A DNA stretch of 51,357 bases from Pseudomonadota bacterium (GTDB taxonomy: Bacteria; Pseudomonadota; Gammaproteobacteria; Xanthomonadales; Xanthomonadaceae), in the NCBI GenBank assembly GCA_029560515.1, contig JAKQKT010000372.1, positions 1 to 51,357 on the forward strand, read 5' to 3'. A model generated the notes under the pieces. The model was not told the origin of the DNA and made no database searches. It worked only from the letters and a program-made list of their open reading frames with translations. Shown here in pieces: positions 20,400-30,307 of this stretch; the stretch's first letter is position 1; the number at the start of each line of letters is the position of its first letter. The position numbers and the translations under genes are program-made.

Positions 20400-21005
20400 A
20401 TGAACGCGATGACAACTCCCATGAATAAATTGACCCGCCAGGATTTGATGCCGCTCGAACGCTATGCAAGCGAACGCCCCGCATTTCGTGCGCAGGCCAT
20501 TGCGCACAAGAAAAACCGCCATGTTGCATTGTCGCCAAATATCAGCCTGATATTCGAAGATCGCCTGACCGTGCAATACCAGGTACAGGAAATGTTGCGC
20601 ATCGAACGCATTTTTGAAGCCGACGCGATCCAGGAAGAACTCGACGCCTACAACCCGCTCATCCCGGACGGCGGAAATTTGAAAGCCACCTTGCTGTTCG
20701 AATATCCCGACCCTGTCATGCGTGCCGAACGCCTTGGACAACTCGCGGGCATCGAACACCGAGTTTATGCAGAAGTGGATGGCTTTGAAAAAAGCTTTGC
20801 TTTCGCCGATGAAGACCTGGACCGCAGTACCGAAGAAAAAACCTCGGCCGTGCATTTCATGCGTTTCGAATTCAGTGATGAAGCGATTGCAGCACTGCGC
20901 AACGGCTCGAGCCTGAAGTTCGGCATTGAAGATCCCCGTCTGCCGCTGCAAGTGGACGTTGTCGATGCGGGCAAACAGGCTCTACTATCGGATTTCACCC
21001 GCTAA
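20400..21005 (+). CDS. DUF3501 family protein
   Basis: NKLTRQDLMPLERYASERPAFRAQAIAHKKNRHVALSPNISLIFEDRLTVQYQVQEMLRIERIFE; conserved neighbour of rubrerythrin/Fe-S gene. Confidence 0.85.
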   Translation: MNAMTTPMNKLTRQDLMPLERYASERPAFRAQAIAHKKNRHVALSPNISLIFEDRLTVQYQVQEMLRIERIFEADAIQEELDAYNPLIPDGGNLKATLLFEYPDPVMRAERLGQLAGIEHRVYAEVDGFEKSFAFADEDLDRSTEEKTSAVHFMRFEFSDEAIAALRNGSSLKFGIEDPRLPLQVDVVDAGKQALLSDFTR

Positions 21006-21017
21006 TCGGTTTAATCA

Positions 21018-21662
21018 ATGCCCCGTTGGCTTTGGCTTACCCTCGCTGTTTTGGTGTCCCTGCTTTGCTGGCTTGGGCTGCGTTCGCCGACATCAACGGG
21101 ATTCATCCCCGCCAATAGTGGTAACAGCCTTTGCCCGATGCCTGAAAAATTCAGGGATATCGATCAACCCCTGCAGTCGGACCTGGATAATCGAATTCAA
21201 GCGATGACCCGAGATGATGCAACCCTGGTGCCGCTGGCCGGTTTCAGCCTGCATGCCCGGGTCTTGTCCCGGGAGAATTACCGTATTGGTAACGAAGCGG
21301 AATTCTCGCCGATGGATCTGGCGCTTGGCTGGGGCCCCATGGCAAAACCGGGTATGGCGGAAAAACTGAATGTCTCGCAATCGGGCCGTTGGTATCGATA
21401 TAGCTGGGGTAGCGAAGGCCCGCCGCTGGCGCTGGAGGAAATCATCCGTCATAGCTCGAACATGCATATGGTTCCGGCCAATGATGAAGTGGCAACATCG
21501 CTTGCTAGGATTCACAGCAATGACGTGGTAGAACTCGACGGCTGGTTGATTCGCATTGAAAAAAGCGATGGCTGGCGCTGGCAGAGCTCTCTTTCGCGAA
21601 GCGATAGCGGCAACGGCGCCTGCGAACTCGTGTATGTATGTTCGATTCAGGTTAAGCCCTGA
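21018..21662 (+). CDS. Conserved hypothetical single-TM protein
   Basis: N-terminal TM segment then PLAGFSLHARVLSRENYRIGNEAEFSPMDLALGWGPM... about 13 bp after the DUF3501 stop. Confidence 0.75.
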   Translation: MPRWLWLTLAVLVSLLCWLGLRSPTSTGFIPANSGNSLCPMPEKFRDIDQPLQSDLDNRIQAMTRDDATLVPLAGFSLHARVLSRENYRIGNEAEFSPMDLALGWGPMAKPGMAEKLNVSQSGRWYRYSWGSEGPPLALEEIIRHSSNMHMVPANDEVATSLARIHSNDVVELDGWLIRIEKSDGWRWQSSLSRSDSGNGACELVYVCSIQVKP

Positions 21663-21683
21663 GAGCCAGCCGGAATCGAGTGA

Positions 21684-22334
21684 TCAGGGTTCGCCGACAC
21701 CCGGCTTTGGCGGTTCGATCCTTGCTTCCGTCAGCCAGGCCTGCATGGCGGGTAGCTGATAAATGCTGTCCACATACCGGGCTGCGTTATCGTCCATCGC
21801 CACACCATAGGCCTTGAAACGAACGCAGACCGGCGCAAACATCGCATCGACAATTCCGAATTCCCCGCACAGGAATTGTCCGTCATTTCCGAAACGATGC
21901 CGCAGATCATTCCATAGTGATTGAATTCGTGCGATATCGCGATCGGCATCTTCCTTCCAGCGATAGGCATCGGGATTCCGATGGCAGTTCATCGGCAGCT
22001 GGGTCCGCAAGGCCGAAAAGCCCGAATGCATTTCCGCCACTGCACATCGAGCGGCGGCACGCGTTTTCAAATCCTGTGGCCAGGCTTTGCCATCGAGATA
22101 ACGCTCGTTGACGACTTCGCAAATCGCGAGGGAATCCCAGATCGTTTCGTCGCCGTCGCGCAATACCGGCACTCTTGCGGTTGGCGAGTATTGACCTATG
22201 CGTTGATAAAACTCGGGAGTATCCAGCGGCAATTTCACTTCGTTGAATGGAAGATCGAAATAGCTCATCAGCAACCATGGCCGCAAAGACCAGGAGGAAT
22301 AGTTTTTATTGCCGATCACCAACTCCAGCGTCAT
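21684..22334 (-). CDS. Glutathione S-transferase family protein
   Basis: LVIGNKNYSSWSLRPWLLMSYFDLPFNEVKLPL N-terminal GST fold; RVPVLRDGDETIWDSLAICEV. Confidence 0.92.
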   Translation of the reverse strand: MTLELVIGNKNYSSWSLRPWLLMSYFDLPFNEVKLPLDTPEFYQRIGQYSPTARVPVLRDGDETIWDSLAICEVVNERYLDGKAWPQDLKTRAAARCAVAEMHSGFSALRTQLPMNCHRNPDAYRWKEDADRDIARIQSLWNDLRHRFGNDGQFLCGEFGIVDAMFAPVCVRFKAYGVAMDDNAARYVDSIYQLPAMQAWLTEARIEPPKPGVGEP

Positions 22335-24571
22335 AGCGTGCCGCTGCTGATAGCCTGGATTTGATTGCCGCCGTATTGCCTTGCCTTGGACAAGGCGGAG
22401 GCGGTACGTTCCAGCATCATCTTGCTATTGCGTTCCCCTGGCTGCAAATGGCTCACGCCGACACTCAGCGTAAATTTCATGGTGGGCGCCGAAGCCGCTT
22501 TTACGCGATTGGCCACATTGCACAGACGTTGCGCCTGTTCGCGGGCCTGACCGATATTCCGGTCCGGCATCAGTACGACAATATCCTCGTCGTCAAAACG
22601 CGCCATCGTGACACCGTAGTCCACCTCGTCATTCATCGCCGCAACAAGCGATTGCAGAATCTCGGTTTTCAGGGCCTGCTTGCCCGCGGTATTCTCGGCA
22701 AAGTTGTCGATACTGACGCGCATTATCGACAAGAGCTTCTGCTGAAGCTGCGCGGCGTCGATTAATCGCTTGAGAATATCGTCAAATTTTTCCCGGTTAT
22801 ACAGGCCGGTTTCGATATCCATTTCCTTCGCATGGCGCGTCAACATGGCCTCTGCGGCATCATCACCGGCAGTGGTTGCCAACGCGGCGAATTCGGCACC
22901 AATATCCATTTCAAGCTCGGAATAATTCCGGTCCGAACTTCTTTCAACAATCAGTGCACCCCAGCCCGGCTTGGCGATAGGCAATGGAATCACCGCCAGA
23001 CTGACTTCCTGCAACGGGCCTTCCGGACCATCGAAATCCAGCCTGATTTGCTGGGGCGCGGTCATACGGCTGAGGTTTTTAAGCATATTGCTGCGTTGAC
23101 TGATCAGCGAAGCATAACGTTCGGTCGCCGACTTGGGCTCGACGATCAACAAGTCGGCATTGTGATAATTCTTAGCAATTACCGCAGACGCCAACTGTGG
23201 CAACACCGGCTTCAGCCCTTCCAGTAAACGGCGATAGGCAATCCATTCAACATCGCCTTCATTGGCATTTTGCAGCGCCGACTCCAGACCCGCCATCAAT
23301 TGCGCTCTTGCCTTTGCCACTTTCTGGTCGGCCGTCAATTCGGCCGCAGGCACGGTACGACGTTTGCGGCCCCGATCCTGCAGAACGGCACGCAGCCATG
23401 GCAACAAAAGATAGACCGCCATCAGGATCAGGAAGATAAGCTGGAAGCCGTATAAATTCATGCGGGTCGCCGCAAGGCTTTGCTTGTAGACCAGACTCGG
23501 TGCCCATAACGCCGCCAGCAAGGCAGCGGCGGTCATCAACGCCGACCAGCGACTCGAACGAACATCGAATAGATATATGCACATCGCCACGCCGATGCAG
23601 ACAGTCCAGATACTGGCAGTCATCAGCTGCAGATTTGCCACAGTGAACAGATTGGTCATGGCGATAACGATGGCAAATACCAGTGTGCCGAGCGCCAGTC
23701 TCGTTACCCACATTGCCCCCTCAGGCCAGCGTGCATGAAAACCGGAGAAATAATTGGTAGCCGACAGGAATGGTGCAGCAGCCATGATCAACAGCGCGTA
23801 GGGAAGCGAAGGCTTATTGATGAATTCCGTTTTCAGGAATAGTGGCAGGTGCGTGTTGTAGCCGAAAAATCCGAATATGCCGATCAACAAAGTCAGGCTG
23901 ATAAGAATCGCCTGCGATTCCGCCACCCTGAGTTGCCGAAACATGGCCAGACAGATCAGCGCCAGCGCGCTTAGATACAGAAAACTGAAAAACGAATCGT
24001 CGCCCGAAGACAACTGGTCTTGTGCTACCGAAGTCATCAAGGTCGGCGAGAGATGCACATAGCCCAGAGATTCGATCTCGGCATATAGAACAGCACCGTT
24101 ACCCAATGCCGGTGGCAGCATGAACACGATCCGGGTGGGCCATTGCCCGCGGGTATTTTCAAGATGCGGTGTCCGGCTCGACTGCAAGGGGATCACGGAC
24201 GTTTTCTTGCCACTCTTGTCAACTTCATACAAGGTGACCGACCTGACACCTTGCCGATCAAAACTCAGCGCCATCGGCTCAGGCTTCGCAGGCAAAACCA
24301 GTTTCATCCTTAGCCATTGTTTTTCACGCGCACGCCCGAGAATGGAGAAGTCATCGGTAACGATCGGACTCAGGCTTACCTGCTCCATGCCCGACACGAT
24401 GTCTTCGAGCCGTATATCGGCAGGGCTGACGCCGAGACTCAATTCCAAACCGATTTTCCCGGGGTCCTGATCCGGAGAGACATCCGGCTCTGCAGTCTGG
24501 GCAGATACCACCCCTCCCGCGGACAATCCAGCCAGCAGCAGCGCGCAAATGAAAGTTCGAGCTTTGTGCAC
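22331..24571 (-). CDS. 7TM-DISM-type membrane protein with C-terminal degenerate GGDEF domain (GTG start preferred)
   Basis: Signal peptide, periplasmic DISM-like domain, multiple TMs, then DIETGLYNREKFDDIL...VTMARFDDEDIVVLMPDRN...FTLSVGVSHL. GAGGGAGA RBS precedes GTG at 24571; overlaps GST start. Confidence 0.82.
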   Translation of the reverse strand: MHKARTFICALLLAGLSAGGVVSAQTAEPDVSPDQDPGKIGLELSLGVSPADIRLEDIVSGMEQVSLSPIVTDDFSILGRAREKQWLRMKLVLPAKPEPMALSFDRQGVRSVTLYEVDKSGKKTSVIPLQSSRTPHLENTRGQWPTRIVFMLPPALGNGAVLYAEIESLGYVHLSPTLMTSVAQDQLSSGDDSFFSFLYLSALALICLAMFRQLRVAESQAILISLTLLIGIFGFFGYNTHLPLFLKTEFINKPSLPYALLIMAAAPFLSATNYFSGFHARWPEGAMWVTRLALGTLVFAIVIAMTNLFTVANLQLMTASIWTVCIGVAMCIYLFDVRSSRWSALMTAAALLAALWAPSLVYKQSLAATRMNLYGFQLIFLILMAVYLLLPWLRAVLQDRGRKRRTVPAAELTADQKVAKARAQLMAGLESALQNANEGDVEWIAYRRLLEGLKPVLPQLASAVIAKNYHNADLLIVEPKSATERYASLISQRSNMLKNLSRMTAPQQIRLDFDGPEGPLQEVSLAVIPLPIAKPGWGALIVERSSDRNYSELEMDIGAEFAALATTAGDDAAEAMLTRHAKEMDIETGLYNREKFDDILKRLIDAAQLQQKLLSIMRVSIDNFAENTAGKQALKTEILQSLVAAMNDEVDYGVTMARFDDEDIVVLMPDRNIGQAREQAQRLCNVANRVKAASAPTMKFTLSVGVSHLQPGERNSKMMLERTASALSKARQYGGNQIQAISSGTL

Positions 24572-24711
24572 GATTATGTCTCCCTCAATCCGGCAAGTGT
24601 GCCGCAAAACCCGCCAGAATCAAAAGACCCGCGGCCCGAGTCATGTCAATTGCCGACAAATCACCCGCCGGACCCCACGCAAAGGCTAAAATAGCCGGAT
24701 ATTGATACTCA

Positions 24712-26469
24712 ATGAATACGAGCCCCATGAATCACGACGTTAGCCACATCGCCGATACCACTCCAGAAAAAACCGATTTCATCCGTCAAATCATCCGAGA
24801 TGACCTGGCCTCTGGGAAGCATCGTCAGATTCGCACGCGTTTCCCGCCAGAGCCTAACGGCTATCTCCATATCGGGCACGCGAAAGCGATTTGCCTAAAC
24901 TTCGGCGTGGGTGCCGAATTCGGTGGCAGGGTGAACCTGCGTTTCGACGATACCAACCCGAGCAAGGAAGATATCGAGTACGTCGAGTCGATTCAGTCCG
25001 ACGTGAAATGGCTGGGTTTCGATTGGGCCGAATTGCGCCATGCCTCCGATTATTTCGAAACCTTTTATCTGTGTGCCGAAAAACTGATCCGGGACGGCAA
25101 GGCGTTTGTCTGCGATTTGAATGCCGAACAAGTCCGCGAGTACCGTGGCAATTTGAACGAACCTGGAAAAAATTCGCCCTACCGCGATCGCAGCGCTGAA
25201 GAAAATCTCGACCTGTTTCGCCGCATGCGCGCCGGCGAGTTTGAAGACGGCGCTCGCACGCTTCGTGCAAAAATCGACATGGGCAGCGGCAATATTAATT
25301 TGCGCGATCCGGCGATTTATCGCATCCGTCATGTCTCGCATCAAAATACCGGCGACGCCTGGTGCATCTATCCGATGTATGACTATGCGCACTGCATTTC
25401 CGATGCACTTGAAGGCATTACGCATTCCCTTTGTACGCTGGAATTCGAAGATCATCGCCCGCTGTACGACTGGTGCATCGACAACATCGATTTGGCCGGA
25501 CATGCGCCACTTTGGCAAAACCTCGTGGACCGTGGTTTCAAAACCGATGTCAGCAAGCCGCGGCAAATCGAATTCTCGCGCCTGAACATCAATTTCACCG
25601 TGATGAGCAAACGCAAGTTGATGGCCTTGGTGACCGATGGCCTGGTCAAAGGCTGGGATGATCCGCGCATGCCGACCTTGTGCGGGCTGCGTCGTCGAGG
25701 CTACACGCCGGCCTCCATGCGTTTATTCGCAGACCGGATCGGCATCAGCAAACAAAATTCGCTGATCGATTTTTCGGTACTTGAAGGCTGCGTGCGCGAA
25801 GATCTCGACGCCAAGGGTCAGCGTCGCCTGGCCGTGATCGATCCGATCAAGCTCGTGATCAAGAACCTGCCGGAAGATTTTTCCGACACCCTGCATTTCT
25901 CGAATCACCCGAAAGACGAAAGCGCCGGCAAACGCGAAGTGCCTTTGTCGCGCGAAGTCTGGATTGAACGCGACGACTTCATGGAAGTGCCGCCGAAAGG
26001 TTTTCACCGCTTGGTACCGGGTGGCGAAGTGCGATTGCGCGGAGTCGGTATCGTGAAATGTATCGACGTGATCAAAAACGGTGATGATATTGTCCAATTG
26101 CACGGCGAGCTGGATCTCGATTCACGCCCTGGCCTGCCCGGTTCGGAACGCAAGGTGAAAGGAACCATTCACTGGGTCAGCGCCAAACACGGCGTTGAAG
26201 CAGAAGTGCGCCTTTACGACCGCTTGTTCACGGTGGCCAATCCAGATGACGATAGCGATGGCAAAACCTATCGCGATTATCTGAACCCGGATTCGGTGCG
26301 TATCGTGAAAGCCTATGTCGAACCTGCCGCCGCGTCGCTTCCGGCCGAGACCAATATACAGTTCGAACGTCTGGGTTATTTCGTCACTGACCGCCTTGAT
26401 CATTCTGCAGGCAAACCGGTATTCAACCGTACCGTTACGCTGCGGGATGTCTGGGCAAAAGGAGTCTGA
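24712..26469 (+). CDS. glnS: Glutamine--tRNA ligase
   Basis: [47 protein letters not shown] motifs. Confidence 0.98.
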   Translation: MNTSPMNHDVSHIADTTPEKTDFIRQIIRDDLASGKHRQIRTRFPPEPNGYLHIGHAKAICLNFGVGAEFGGRVNLRFDDTNPSKEDIEYVESIQSDVKWLGFDWAELRHASDYFETFYLCAEKLIRDGKAFVCDLNAEQVREYRGNLNEPGKNSPYRDRSAEENLDLFRRMRAGEFEDGARTLRAKIDMGSGNINLRDPAIYRIRHVSHQNTGDAWCIYPMYDYAHCISDALEGITHSLCTLEFEDHRPLYDWCIDNIDLAGHAPLWQNLVDRGFKTDVSKPRQIEFSRLNINFTVMSKRKLMALVTDGLVKGWDDPRMPTLCGLRRRGYTPASMRLFADRIGISKQNSLIDFSVLEGCVREDLDAKGQRRLAVIDPIKLVIKNLPEDFSDTLHFSNHPKDESAGKREVPLSREVWIERDDFMEVPPKGFHRLVPGGEVRLRGVGIVKCIDVIKNGDDIVQLHGELDLDSRPGLPGSERKVKGTIHWVSAKHGVEAEVRLYDRLFTVANPDDDSDGKTYRDYLNPDSVRIVKAYVEPAAASLPAETNIQFERLGYFVTDRLDHSAGKPVFNRTVTLRDVWAKGV

Positions 26470-26470
26470 T

Positions 26471-26899
26471 ATGCGCGTATTCTGGCTGGCCACATTAATG
26501 CTTCTCGCCGCTTGCACTGCGCCGAAAAATGCCGTGGATATCAAGTCCGCCGAACCGCCACCGGCGATGAGCGCCGAGCAAAAGAACGCGGCGCAAACAC
26601 CGGATATGGCCATCGAGGAAAAAGCGACGGCGGTAAAACCCGGCGAAGTGGATTTCAATTGCAAAAGCAATAGCGATTGCAAGATCAAGGATGTCGGCAG
26701 TTGCTGCGGTTATCGCCCTGCCTGCGTCAACAAGGACAGCGAGACTTTCCCGGAAGCGGTAAAAGCGGAATGCGGCAAAAGCGGCATGTCAGGCATTTGC
26801 GGCTTTCCCAGCATCAGCAGTTGCACCTGCACGAATAACAAATGCGAAGGCGTCCCGGGTCCTGGTACAGGCACGGGTGCCGAGGAAAAACTCCAGTAA
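26471..26899 (+). CDS. Cys-rich putative lipoprotein
   Basis: MRVFWLATLMLLAACTAP lipobox; CKSNSDCKIKDVGSCCGYRPACVN...CGKSG...CGFPSISSCTCTNNKCEG. Confidence 0.75.
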   Translation: MRVFWLATLMLLAACTAPKNAVDIKSAEPPPAMSAEQKNAAQTPDMAIEEKATAVKPGEVDFNCKSNSDCKIKDVGSCCGYRPACVNKDSETFPEAVKAECGKSGMSGICGFPSISSCTCTNNKCEGVPGPGTGTGAEEKLQ

Positions 26900-27456
26900 T
26901 GCTCTATGCCCAACTTCATTTGACCCTGCCGCCCTGGATTCATGATCAGGTCGATGCCGATGCCGTTTACGAAACCGCCGAAAGCCGTATTGCGCTTGCC
27001 GTGCGCTTGTCACAGCTCAATGTGAGCCGGCAAAGTGGCGGCCCGTTTGGCGCGGCAGTATTTAATCAGGCAGGTCGCTTGCTCGGCATCGGCGTAAACC
27101 GCGTAGTGCCGCACAACTGTTCGGCAGCGCATGCCGAAGTGATGGCGCTGGCGACGACGCAACAACGACTGCAGAAATTTCGTTTGAACGATGGCGGCGA
27201 CCGCATCACGCTCGCCACCTCGGCGCAGCCTTGCTCCATGTGTTACGGCGCACTGATCTGGGCCGGCATCGATGAACTCCTGATTGCTGCGCGAGCCGAC
27301 GATGTGCAAACACTTGCCGGCTTCGATGAAGGTCCGTTGCCAAACGACTGGAAAGGCGAGCTGGTGAAACGCGGCATCGAAGTGCATACCGACATTCTGC
27401 GCGATGAAGCATGCGCCGTACTGAAAGAGTATGGCGAGAGCGGACTCGTCTATTAG
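26899..27456 (+). CDS. Nucleoside/guanine deaminase-like (CDA fold)
   Basis: Zn motifs HAEVMAL and PCSMCYGAL; start overlaps upstream stop (TAATG). Confidence 0.88.
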   Translation: MLYAQLHLTLPPWIHDQVDADAVYETAESRIALAVRLSQLNVSRQSGGPFGAAVFNQAGRLLGIGVNRVVPHNCSAAHAEVMALATTQQRLQKFRLNDGGDRITLATSAQPCSMCYGALIWAGIDELLIAARADDVQTLAGFDEGPLPNDWKGELVKRGIEVHTDILRDEACAVLKEYGESGLVY

Positions 27457-27502
27457 CAAACCGTTTCATCCCTGATGTATCCCTTTTTACAAGAATTAAA
27501 AA

Positions 27503-28546
27503 ATGAATGGTTTGCTTTGCTACTGCCGCCAGGGCTTTGAGCCGGATCTTGCCGCCGAATTATCCGAGCGCGCGGCAAATGCCGGTTTTCACGGCTATGC
27601 CAAAACCGAACGCAATAGCGGTTATGTCACTTATGTTTGCGAAGACGCGGCGGCCTTGTCGAGAAGCGTGCGTTATCACGACATCGTGTTTGCCCGCCAA
27701 AAACTCGAACTTTTCGCCGAACTGAAAGACCTGAATCCGACCGACCGCGTAACGCCGATGCTTGAATTGATTGCCGGGCGCGGACGCTTCGGCGACATCC
27801 TGGTCGAGCACCCCGACTCCGACGAAGGCAAACCGCTTTCCGGCTTGGCACGCGCATTCACCAACGCACTACGCCCGGCGCTTCGCAAACGCGGCTTGTT
27901 GAGCGACAAGGAAGATGCGCGTTTGCCGCGCCTGCATGTTTTCTTTCTGGCCGGAACCCATGCCCTGCTTGCGAGTTCGGATCCGAAAGACAGTTCACCG
28001 TTTCCGCTCGGCGTGCCGCGTTTGCGTGCACAGGCGAATGCACCCAGCCGTTCGGCATTGAAACTCGATGAAGCGTTGATGATTTTCATGAGCGACGAAG
28101 AACGCGCAAAAATTCTCAAGCCCGGAATGCATGCCGCCGATCTCGGCGCCGCACCCGGTGGCTGGAGCTGGATACTCACCAAGCATGGCCTGCACGTGTC
28201 TTCGATCGATAACGGTCCGATGTCAGAGACGGCAATGGCGACGGGCCTGATCAACCACATTCGTGCCGACGGTTTTCAATGGCAACCGCCGAGAAAACTC
28301 GAATGGATGGTATGCGACATGGTGGAATCGCCGCGCAAGGTCGCGCATCGCATGGCGGAATGGTTTGCCAATGGCTGGTGCAAGCACGCCATTTTCAATC
28401 TGAAACTGCCAATGAAAAAACGTTGGGAAGAAACCCGGCTGTGCCTGGATGAATTTGAACAGCAATCCGGCAAGGCATTGCATATGCATGCGAAACAGCT
28501 TTATCACGATCGCGAGGAAATCACGGTTTTTGCGACTGTCATCTGA
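27503..28546 (+). CDS. rlmM: 23S rRNA (cytidine(2498)-2'-O)-methyltransferase RlmM
   Basis: LLCYCRQGFEPDLAAEL N-terminus; GMHAADLGAAPGGWSWIL SAM motif. Confidence 0.95.
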   Translation: MNGLLCYCRQGFEPDLAAELSERAANAGFHGYAKTERNSGYVTYVCEDAAALSRSVRYHDIVFARQKLELFAELKDLNPTDRVTPMLELIAGRGRFGDILVEHPDSDEGKPLSGLARAFTNALRPALRKRGLLSDKEDARLPRLHVFFLAGTHALLASSDPKDSSPFPLGVPRLRAQANAPSRSALKLDEALMIFMSDEERAKILKPGMHAADLGAAPGGWSWILTKHGLHVSSIDNGPMSETAMATGLINHIRADGFQWQPPRKLEWMVCDMVESPRKVAHRMAEWFANGWCKHAIFNLKLPMKKRWEETRLCLDEFEQQSGKALHMHAKQLYHDREEITVFATVI

Positions 28547-28580
28547 CAGAAGATCAAACTCAACGGCCGGGCGGAAAATG

Positions 28581-28615
28581 AAAAAGCGATGCACTTTCGT
28601 GCATCGCTTTTTATT
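28581..28615. terminator. Bidirectional terminator between convergent rlmM and YVTN gene
   Basis: AAAAAGCGATGCAC-TTTC-GTGCATCGCTTTTT, long perfect stem with flanking A/T tracts. Confidence 0.9.
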
Positions 28616-28630
28616 TTGGAGGTAATCCGT

Positions 28631-30076
28631 TCAATACTTGCTGCCCGATGCGGGTGCCTGCCTGGTAGATACTGATGCGGGGGTCCGGACTGGCTGAATA
28701 TAGCGCGTTGCCGTGATGTAGATCGATTGATTGCCGCTATTGTTATCCAGCTTCGTGTCCGACGAATCCGATGAAATACCTACGCTGACATTCAAGGTAG
28801 CTGCGGACATCGAAACGGGAGCCGTAAAGCTTAATACGAATTCCGGACGATCGCCGACAGCAAGATTGCTATTGGCTGCACACAGGAAGTTTGCGGTTGC
28901 TGCGTTCTCGGTATCCAGCGCACACACCCAATTGGCTGCCGCCGTAATTTTGAATGCGCTGGCAGGCCCGTTTGTATTGATGGCCACGACGGCATTCGAT
29001 GCGGCATCAGGACCGTAGTTATCAACGACCACATTCACGCGGGCAACATTCTTGACAGCGACGCTGCTGGGTCCGCGAGTACGGATTGCCAGATTGGATT
29101 CCGGTACCTGGACAACGAATTTACCGAAACTGATCGGAAAATCACCCACCGGGATCGTGGTCGATACGGTATTGGTCGCAGGGTTGATGACCGATACGGA
29201 ATCGCTGTTGCTGTTGGCGGCATACACATAACCATTGTCGGGATTGACCGCGATACCCCATGGCTGGTCACCCACCGTCACATTGGTAATCAGCGTATTG
29301 GTGAGTGCATTGATCACGGCGACATTGTCGTTGCCGTAGCTGGTCACGTAAACGCGGCTGCCATCCGGGCTGACGGCGACACCGCTAGGTGCAACGCCCA
29401 CCGGAACGGTAGCGATAATGGCATTGGTAGCGGTATCGATCACCCGGATCGAGGACTCGTTCGTAACATACAAACGCGTACCGCTGGGATTGATATCGAG
29501 ACCAAACGGATAGTAGGAGCCGCCACCCATCGGGACATTGGCAATCACCGTATTGGTGGCCGTATCGACGACGGCAACAATGCGCCCGACGGAATTGTGC
29601 GCGACATACGCCCGGGTTCCGGTCGGGTTGACCACGACTCCCACCGGTTGCGAACTCATGGGCACCGTCGCGATCACCGTATTGGTCGCAACATCGACCA
29701 CCGACATGCTATCGCTGTAACGATTCGTGGCATAAACCATGGTGCCGGCCGGATTGATGGCGATGTACTCGGGATTACTGCCCACTGGAATCGTGGCAAT
29801 CAGACTATTGTCGGAAACCGCGATCACCGACACCGTATTTGAATTGAAGTTTGCGACATAAATCTGCGTTCCCGAGGGAATGCCGGCGACAGCCAACGGA
29901 CCGGAAGCAACGGGAATCGTGGACACGACCGTATCACTGGTAGTGTCGATAACCGATATTGTATTCGAGCTGTAATTGGCGACATACGCATATGCGCGAC
30001 GTGCGTCGGCCGGTTGCGCGAAAGCGGCAAGCACGACAACCGAAATCAGTAGTACGGGTTTGAAAATTGGCGACAT
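28631..30076 (-). CDS. Secreted YVTN-family beta-propeller protein with C-terminal DUF11/CARDB-like domain (start trimmed to MSPIFKPV)
   Basis: About seven ~42-aa repeats (YVANFNSNTVSVIAVSDNSLIATIPVGSNPEYIAINPAGTMV etc.) after a signal peptide; C-term NLAIRTRGPSSVAVKNVARVNVVVDNYGPDAASNAVV. Confidence 0.88.
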   Translation of the reverse strand: MSPIFKPVLLISVVVLAAFAQPADARRAYAYVANYSSNTISVIDTTSDTVVSTIPVASGPLAVAGIPSGTQIYVANFNSNTVSVIAVSDNSLIATIPVGSNPEYIAINPAGTMVYATNRYSDSMSVVDVATNTVIATVPMSSQPVGVVVNPTGTRAYVAHNSVGRIVAVVDTATNTVIANVPMGGGSYYPFGLDINPSGTRLYVTNESSIRVIDTATNAIIATVPVGVAPSGVAVSPDGSRVYVTSYGNDNVAVINALTNTLITNVTVGDQPWGIAVNPDNGYVYAANSNSDSVSVINPATNTVSTTIPVGDFPISFGKFVVQVPESNLAIRTRGPSSVAVKNVARVNVVVDNYGPDAASNAVVAINTNGPASAFKITAAANWVCALDTENAATANFLCAANSNLAVGDRPEFVLSFTAPVSMSAATLNVSVGISSDSSDTKLDNNSGNQSIYITATRYIQPVRTPASVSTRQAPASGSKY

Positions 30077-30211
30077 CTCATACACTCCCTGTAAATAATG
30101 ATGCGTATTCCAGTCCGGCGTGGACAGGAACGAAAAATTATCGTCTCGACGCAACACCATCGAACCCGCAGGCGAGTATGCATGCAATGCATGCGCAGAA
30201 TCGTTTCGTGA

Positions 30212-30228
30212 CAAGATGTTGCATCTTG
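30212..30228. promoter_or_regulatory. Inverted repeat upstream of YVTN gene
   Basis: CAAGATG-TTG-CATCTTG, perfect 7-bp arms in the 30077-30307 intergenic region. Confidence 0.35.
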
Positions 30229-30307
30229 CGTTTTGCATCATTGATCGGATGATGCATGCAATGCTGCGAATGCAAATTTATTTGCAGGAAAATGCCGGTC
30301 AGGCAGC

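Noticed and set aside
28631-30076. Regularly spaced DNA repeats considered as a CRISPR or satellite array
   Set aside because: The ~126-bp periodicity matches 42-aa propeller blades in an open reading frame, with divergent repeats; not CRISPR-like.
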